Below, one piece after another: positions 57,830-64,000 of a DNA stretch of 64,000 bases (position 1 is the stretch's first letter; each line of letters opens with the position of its first letter). A program made the position numbers and the translations under genes. Source of the DNA: Chamaelirium japonicum (Eukaryota; Streptophyta; Magnoliopsida; Liliales; Melanthiaceae). The notes under the pieces were generated by a model that worked only from the letters and a program-made list of their open reading frames with translations, made no database searches and was not told where the DNA came from. Location: NCBI GenBank assembly GCA_947650365.1, contig OX393552.1:24401444-24465443 (forward strand), in the 5' to 3' direction.

Positions 57830-60800
57830 CTATGTTTCCTTGCCCCACAACAACAAAAAGTTGGAGAAACGCCCTGGAGGAGGAGCCATGTAGACTTCCT
57901 CGGAGAGATCACCGTGGAGAAACGCATTGGTGACATCCATCTGATGGAGAGGCCACCCTCGAGCAGCTGCCACAGCTAAGAGGGTGCGCACAGTAGTCAT
58001 CCGAGCAACTGGAGCAAACGTCTCCTCGTAGTCAATCCCATACTCCTGGGAGAAGCCGCGAGCAACGAGGCGAGCCTTGTGCCGCTCAATGGATCCGTCA
58101 GGTCGAGTCTTGACCTTGAATATCCACTTGCAGCTAACAGGCACCACCCCGGAGGGACAAGGCACCAACTCCCAGGTCTGGGTCCGCTGAAAAGCCTCAA
58201 GCTCAACTGACATGGCCTGCCGCCACTCTGGATGTAACGCTGCTTCACGGTACGATTGGGGCTCCCGATGGGTATGTATAGCAGTAAGAAAGGCCTGAAA
58301 GGATGGTGAATAGGAGACACTGGCAGAGTAGCCAGAAGAGTCAGGAGAGTCAGAAGGAAAAGCAGAGTAGCCAAACCTGTCAGGAGAGTAGTCATATCTG
58401 TCAGGAGGGTGATGTTCGCGCGCTGGGTAGCGCCGAACAGGAGCAGGATCCACGACCGGGGAGGAGGGGGCAGCAGCATCAGGCGAGGGAGTACCAGTGT
58501 GAACCGACTCTGGAGGGGGAGCTGCAGACCGACGTACATAGACACGAGTAATGGGTGGTGGTGGAGGTGGCGAGGGAGACTGAGGAGGTGGTGGTGGTGG
58601 TGGAGGTGGTGGTGGTGAGGGAGAATGAGGAGGTGGTGGTGGTGGTGGAGGTGGCGGGGAAGATGGAGGTGGAGTAGGCGTGGGTGGGGCAACAGAAAAT
58701 GGGGGTAGAACGGGGATGTGGAGAGGTGATGAAGACGAGGAGGGTGACGCAGAAAGCAAGGAAATATCCCGAGACTCAGGGGAAAAGTACGAGACATCCT
58801 CAATAAAGAAAACGTGACGGGAGACACGGATCCGGCGAGCCAAGGGATCGTAACAACGATACCCCTTGTGCTCCCGACTGAGCCCCAAGTGAACACACCG
58901 AACAGATCTCGCAGAGAGTTTGGTGCGCTCATGGGGAGGAAGAAGAACGAAGCACGTGCAGCCAAACGTGCAAAGAAGAGAGTAGTCAGGTGGGCTGGAG
59001 TGGAGGCGCTCATATGGGGTGGCACCGGACAGAGCAGATGACGGAGTGATATTGATGAGGTGGACAGCCGTCATGACAGCTTCAGCCCAGTAAGAGTGAG
59101 GAACAGACGCAGAGAGGAGCAAGGCTCGTGCGGTCTCAAGGACATGACGATGCTTGCGTTCGGCAACGCCATTCTGCTCATGGGTATGGGGACATGACTG
59201 CTGGTGAAGAGTGCCGTGAGACTGAAGAATCTCACGCATCTCGGAGGAGAGATACTCCTTGGCACAATCAGACCGAAAGGTCTTAATGCGCCGACCAAAC
59301 TGAGTGTGTATCATAGTGGTGAACCTCCTAAAGATGTGAGGAACTTCAGACCGATGACGCATAAGATAAACCCAGGTGCACCTAGAGTAGTCATCGATAA
59401 AACACACATAGTACATGTAACCCGAAATGGATGCAACAGGTGCAGGACCCCAAATGTCCGAATGTACTAAATCAAATAACGCATCAGATTGGGAAGCACT
59501 AATAGAGAATGGAAGAGCTAGATGCTTTGCTAGTCTACAACCCGTACAAACAGAGAGAGGGGAGAAGGACGCTCGACCCAAAGCGCCCGAACGGAAAACG
59601 CTTTTGAGTCGATCACTCGATATGTGACCTAACCTTCTATGCCACAGGTCGGCATCGGAGGTAACAGACATGACAGACGCAACAGGAACGGAAGACACAT
59701 GGAGATGGTCCAGCTGGTAAAGTCCTCCTGCTCTACGGCCCAGCCCAATCCTCTGACCCGTCCGCGAATCCTGCACAACACAAACAGAAGGGGTGAAGGT
59801 GACAGTCAGGCCAGAGTCGCAAAGAGAACTGATAGAGATCAGATTAATGTTAAGACGGGGGGCATGATGGACATGGGGTAGGGTCAGTCGACCAGAGGGG
59901 TCAGAGGTAGTAGTGACGGATCCACATTGCGGAATAGGGACGAGAGTCCCATCCGCAGTGCGAACCTCCTGGTGGGTGGTAGTGGGAGAACAGTCAGTGA
60001 GGACAGTGGAGTCAAAGGTGAGGTGACAGGAGGCACCCGAGTCGAATATCCATGGAGCAGTAGTACCCGGAGTGGCAGAGAGACTGTGAACTGTCGAAGA
60101 GCTGGTGGAGGCGAGGTACCGAAGCAGTAATTCCTCAAAGCGCTGAAGGCGGTCGGAGTAAGACCGAGACTGAGCAGAAGTACCCGGAGTGGCAGAGAGA
60201 CCGTGATTTGTCGAAGAGCTGGTGGAGGCGAGGTATCGCAACAGTAACTCCTCAAAGCGCTGGAGGCGGTCGGAGTAAGACCGAGACGGAGCATGAGTGG
60301 TGGCAGGCGGTGCTGGAGTAGGGAGATCAGCAGCAGCAGCAGTCTCGCCATCATGGCGGAGGAGACCCTGACGACGTCCACAGTCAACTGATGTGGTGGA
60401 GGGACGTGGCCCGAGAATACCATCAAAACGAGGAGACGGAGGGACTCGACGATCAGCGACGGTGTGCAGGCAGTATGGGAGCCGAGAGATGCTGGAGGAA
60501 GCCATATCTCTGAAGTACGGGGGCGAACCGGCACAAGGAAGGTCTGAGGCAGTCCGTACAGAGGAGACGGGCAGTTCGGTACAGAGGAGAAGGTGGGGCG
60601 GTGGGGCTTCAGGGGGTGCAGGAGCTGGCGGGGGAGCAGGGGAGGGGGCGGGTGAGCTGTCGGGGCAGAGGAAGGGGGTCGGGTGGGCTGTCGGGGCAGA
60701 GGAAGGGGGGAAGGGGGGGGCTGGGAGGTGGCGGTTGGGCTGCCGGAGCAGAGGGAGAGGCCGGAGGGGGGGCGGAGGGGGCTGCCGGGGCAGAGGAAGG

Positions 60801-61199
60801 GGGGCGGAGGTGTCGGGTGGGCTGCTGGAGCAAAGGAGGAGGCCGGAGGGGGCAGCCGGGTGGTGCGGAGGGGACGGAGGGGGCTGCCGGGTGGTGTGGA
60901 GGAGGCGGATGGGGCTGCCGGGTGATGCAGAGGGGGCGGAGGGGGCTGCGGTTGGTGCCGGTAGGCAGTCGGGCGGCAGGAGGTGGGCCGGTGGATGTCG
61001 GACGGCAGGAAGGGAGGGTCGGAGGTTGCTGTCGGGCGGCAGGAGGTGGTCCGGTGGCTGTCGGACGGCAGGAAGGGGGGGGGGGGGTGGTGGAGGAGGA
61101 GGGGACCGGTGGCTGATCGGCTGATCGGGTGAAGAGAGGAGGGAGGTGCTGCCGGAGGGGGAGATCCGTCGTCGATGTCGCCGCACAGGAGAACCCTAG

Positions 61200-61212
61200 A
61201 GCTCTGATACCA
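61200..61212 (-). other. Primer binding site of the copia element
   Basis: TGGTATCAGAGC follows the LTR on the minus strand, complementary to the 3' end of initiator tRNA-Met. Confidence 0.85.
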
Positions 61213-61353
61213 TGTTAGGAGATGACAGCTAGGGTTTGGAGAGGAATAGAATGCATTCCATTGAGGGACTCAAGCCCAATATATGTACATGTATCACTAT
61301 ACAATCCGACCCGACTGTACAGTAAACCCAACCCATCTATATGTACATTAACA
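61213..61353 (-). repeat. 5' LTR of the copia element, 141 bp
   Basis: On the minus strand it starts TGTTAATGTACATATAG and ends CATCTCCTAACA, so the ends are TGTTA/TAACA inverted. This is near the size of TRIM LTRs although the element carries pol. Confidence 0.8.
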
Positions 61354-62331
61354 GCTTTTAAATAACAACCAACTAGAAGTATAATTTAAAAATTTAGCCA
61401 TCGCCTTCTTGACTTGTTTTAAGAATATATGAATGTCCAATCCTATCATAGTTATTACCTTGTACCCACACAATATGCCCAATCATCATGCCTAATGATT
61501 GACCAAATTCAAGATATCCTTGAGCTTGCTCAATGGAACTCACTTCTTAATCAACTTTGTTTCACATGTGAATATAATACCTACAATCTTGTTCTATATA
61601 TCAACCCTCTGTCCTTGCATCTATCTTTCCAGCAACCTTGTATAAACCATCCACTCAAAATTAGATTTACAGTTTCGGGTTCTTTATTTACCTTATTCCA
61701 AACAAATTTCTTGGTGCTCCATTGTTTATAAAGAAACCTCCTTGCTCCCACCCTTGAACCTTCTCTTACAGCTTTTAGTCATATTTTTCGTTTGGTTACA
61801 TTCTCGCCATATTAGACTAAATAATTGTTAATGGTTAGGTACCTACATTAAAAGTTTTGTGGCCCCCAGTATTGCAGGTAGTAGAATCCTTATCTTATAA
61901 GTCTTTTGGACAATAATAATCCCACTCTATTTCTTTTGAGGAAACACTTCTTGATCTAGATGCATTATGTATAGCATAATGGAATCCAAATTAGACATAA
62001 TTAAATAACTAGCATAAATGCATCATGTGATATGTTTTCTTAAATGGTTAGTTTAATAGGGTGAGACAAAAGAGTGGACGAGAGTGACATGGAGAGGGAG
62101 GAGAAAGAGAGATTATGACAAGGGGTGAGAGAGCGGCAGAGAGGGGCAAGTCATAGAGAACATAAGTTATGAGAGAGAGAGTGATAGAGGATGAGGTAGA
62201 TATTGAGAGACAAATAGAGAGAGAGAGTGTGTGTGGCAAAGAAGGAAGAGAAGAGAGGGCGAGGCATAGTGGTCGCAAAGAGAGTGTGTGTGGCAAAGAA
62301 GGAAGAGAAGAGAGGGTGAGGCCTAGAGGTC

Positions 62332-62363
<32 letters not shown>

Positions 62364-62378
62364 AGGGAGGGAGGGAGG

Positions 62379-62426
<48 letters not shown>

Positions 62427-64000
62427 ACAAAAAACAAAAAAATCCGTACTTGATTGCCAAAGGTGGTGTTGTTATGAGAGAGACAAAATAATGTTTTTAT
62501 ATTTATTTTTTTAATGATATTCAAACTAATTATTATACAAGGCTTAAAGGTTGTTTGAAAGTCTTGGTTCCTTGAGTGTCTCGTGTTATTTGACAACAGA
62601 CAATTTCTACCTGCCTTACATACCGTCTAGTCGGTTGGTGCCCGAAAATGCCAAATGGACGCACTGACTACACTGGCCCAGAGGACCAAAAGGAATAATT
62701 GGGCCACCTACTTTAACCTGTATCATTTTGTGTTGTCTTCAAAATTGCAAATATTCAGTTTTGGTGGATTGTATGTATTCTCTTGATTCATATTAAGCAA
62801 GTCATTGCTTGAAATAATATAAGAAATGTTTTGCTATCTTTGCGTTATTAGTCAAAAGCATAGCAAGATGGATGTGCATATCCCAATTTTTTGTTTATGT
62901 AGGAAGACAAAGTGAAGTTGTTTGGAGTGTTATATAGTCATTGAATACCATTTGGACTTTAAAAGAACATTATATAGGGTCGTTACTCGATAATTGGGCA
63001 GGAGCCAGCCATATGAGCATATGACTACCACCTTAAAGAAAATTGAGCTTTGTTAGTATTAGAAAGTGAATACACTAAGGGAGTGTAGGAGCAACACCAA
63101 TAAAGGACAAAGTGAGGGAGGACCATATGAGATGTTTGGTTATATGTATGATGTATCATGTCCTTCAATAGATAGGGTTCTCAATGTACGTAGAAAGGCT
63201 AAGGAAGTGGGAATAGACCAAAAATGATTTGGACTAAAGTAGAGTGGAGTTTTGATGACATTTTCCATTTGGTAGGATTAGGTCTTGAATGAGAAACAAA
63301 TCACAAAGTGTATGCTATAATGTCCACCATGAAAAGATGAAACACAGATTCTTGCTTATGTTAATTTCTAACTCCTGGACAAATTTCATGAAGCATAATA
63401 AGCAACCATTAGTCCTTTTATGGTTATGTAAAGTTGTATACCTTGCCATTTCTCAAGGGAAAGGTGATGCAGCCTTCTTGTTAGATTGTCACTGGTCATG
63501 TTTTTCACTAATACATTGGAGCTTCTGGAGATTTGAAACTGCAGATAGGCATGGGCCCCAAGGTATGGATTGAACCATAAACATTTTCTGCTACATGGAC
63601 ATCATTATAAGTACTATAGTGGCTTTGTTCACTACTGATACTTTATAAAACTTGCTTAGCTCAAGAATGAAAGTATATGCCAGTGAAAACTGAAATGATG
63701 TGTCATACCAATGTGATATGTAACAGATCTTAATGTGCTCCAAATTAAATATCAATCTTATTAGACTTCGGTCTCATGGTTCATGTCGGGCCACCACTTT
63801 ACTTCTATTTGGAAACTAGTGTGAAATCCGGGGCCAACACAATCACCACCACCTGGCCACGAATAGTTGCAGCGACCACTATCATCACGGTCACCATCCA
63901 ACACTCACCGGCCACCACCAACATCATCGTCCCAGTTACATTCTATTTGAGGAAACTAGGGATCAGATTTGAGGAATTTTGGAATGGAGGAATAAGAAAA
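61354..64000. other. Intergenic or intronic DNA without a recognised gene
   Basis: AT-rich. A 53-bp block 'gagagtgtgtgtggcaaaga' is tandemly duplicated at 62222-62330, followed by GA and GGGA microsatellites (62333-62424). A CCACCACC-rich stretch lies at 63835-63930. No frame shows a known domain. If the exon at 56518 is real this may still be its first intron. Confidence 0.5.

Larger units (their letters stand above)
57830..61353 (-). mobile_element. Copia (Ty1) element with a very short LTR, partial
   Basis: From the 5' LTR (61353-61213) and primer binding site, a frame of about 1118 codons runs to the start of reverse transcriptase. Parts in order: a proline-rich stretch (61186 to about 60520), protease ('[12 protein letters not shown]'), pre-integrase ('[15 protein letters not shown]'), integrase ('[13 protein letters not shown]', '[14 protein letters not shown]', '[16 protein letters not shown]'), a proline-rich linker, and the first reverse transcriptase motifs ('WKLVP'-type region and '[15 protein letters not shown]'). 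No usual copia gag domain was recognised. The 3' part and 3' LTR are not present. The long open frame suggests a young copy. Confidence 0.85.

Noticed and set aside
58303-59881. Plus-strand frames between 58303 and 59881
   Set aside because: Antisense shadows of the copia protease and integrase region.
60393-61124. 243-residue glycine/arginine-rich plus-strand frame
   Set aside because: Complement of the proline-rich frame in the copia element.
62169-62453. Arginine/glutamate repeat frame
   Set aside because: GA and GGGA microsatellite translation.

Overview
This window reads as nuclear DNA of a flowering plant. It holds one complete intron-containing plant gene, a glycoside hydrolase family 3 (GH3) exo-beta-glucanase, plus one compact lysine/glutamate-rich gene. 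Everything around them is typical angiosperm repeat content: a Tat-lineage Ty3/gypsy element, copia fragments, a Cassandra TRIM, L1-type LINEs, hAT-type MITEs and Helitron ends. A monocot or magnoliid is my guess, but the sequence does not fix the lineage. Most open frames in the window come from tandem repeats or microsatellites and are not genes.

Layout. 1-7773: a minus-strand non-autonomous LTR element (LARD) whose interior is a chain of tandem-repeat arrays; the start of another LTR element sits in its left LTR. 8436-12100: old repeat-rich DNA holding a 2.1 kb solo LTR. 12122-14362 and about 15483-19028: two decayed LINEs. 19490-22317: minisatellites, Helitron-type 3' ends, MITEs, and a hAT-type element with a Cassandra TRIM nested in it. 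22534-23590: a decayed minus-strand copia remnant. 24444-32016: the GH3 gene with a CT-rich TATA promoter, a 5'UTR intron and nine coding exons; four of its introns host mobile elements. 32118-32841: a hAT-type MITE between the GH3 gene and the convergent K/E/D-rich gene (33133-34203, minus). 35590-38750: a decayed copia fragment and two more hAT-type MITEs. 40253-41484: a foldback element and a poly(A)-tailed retroposed unit. 41699-54673: a complete-length Tat element with matching AGCCT target duplications, dual RNase H, an antisense extra ORF region and a 118-bp repeat array. 56290-56535: a possible first exon of a syntaxin-like gene. 57830-61353: a minus-strand copia element with a 141-bp LTR. 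61354-64000: no recognisable gene.

How the parts relate. The strongest link is between the LARD at 176-7773 and the Tat element at 41699-54673. They share LTR start, a primer-binding-site-like sequence, polypurine tract and TATA context, so the Tat family probably supplied the proteins that moved the LARD, as RIRE2 is thought to do for Dasheng in rice. The GH3 gene looks functional: its exon phases close exactly to a 629-residue protein whose active-site residues sit at a constant offset from the barley enzyme, despite heavy transposon load in its introns.
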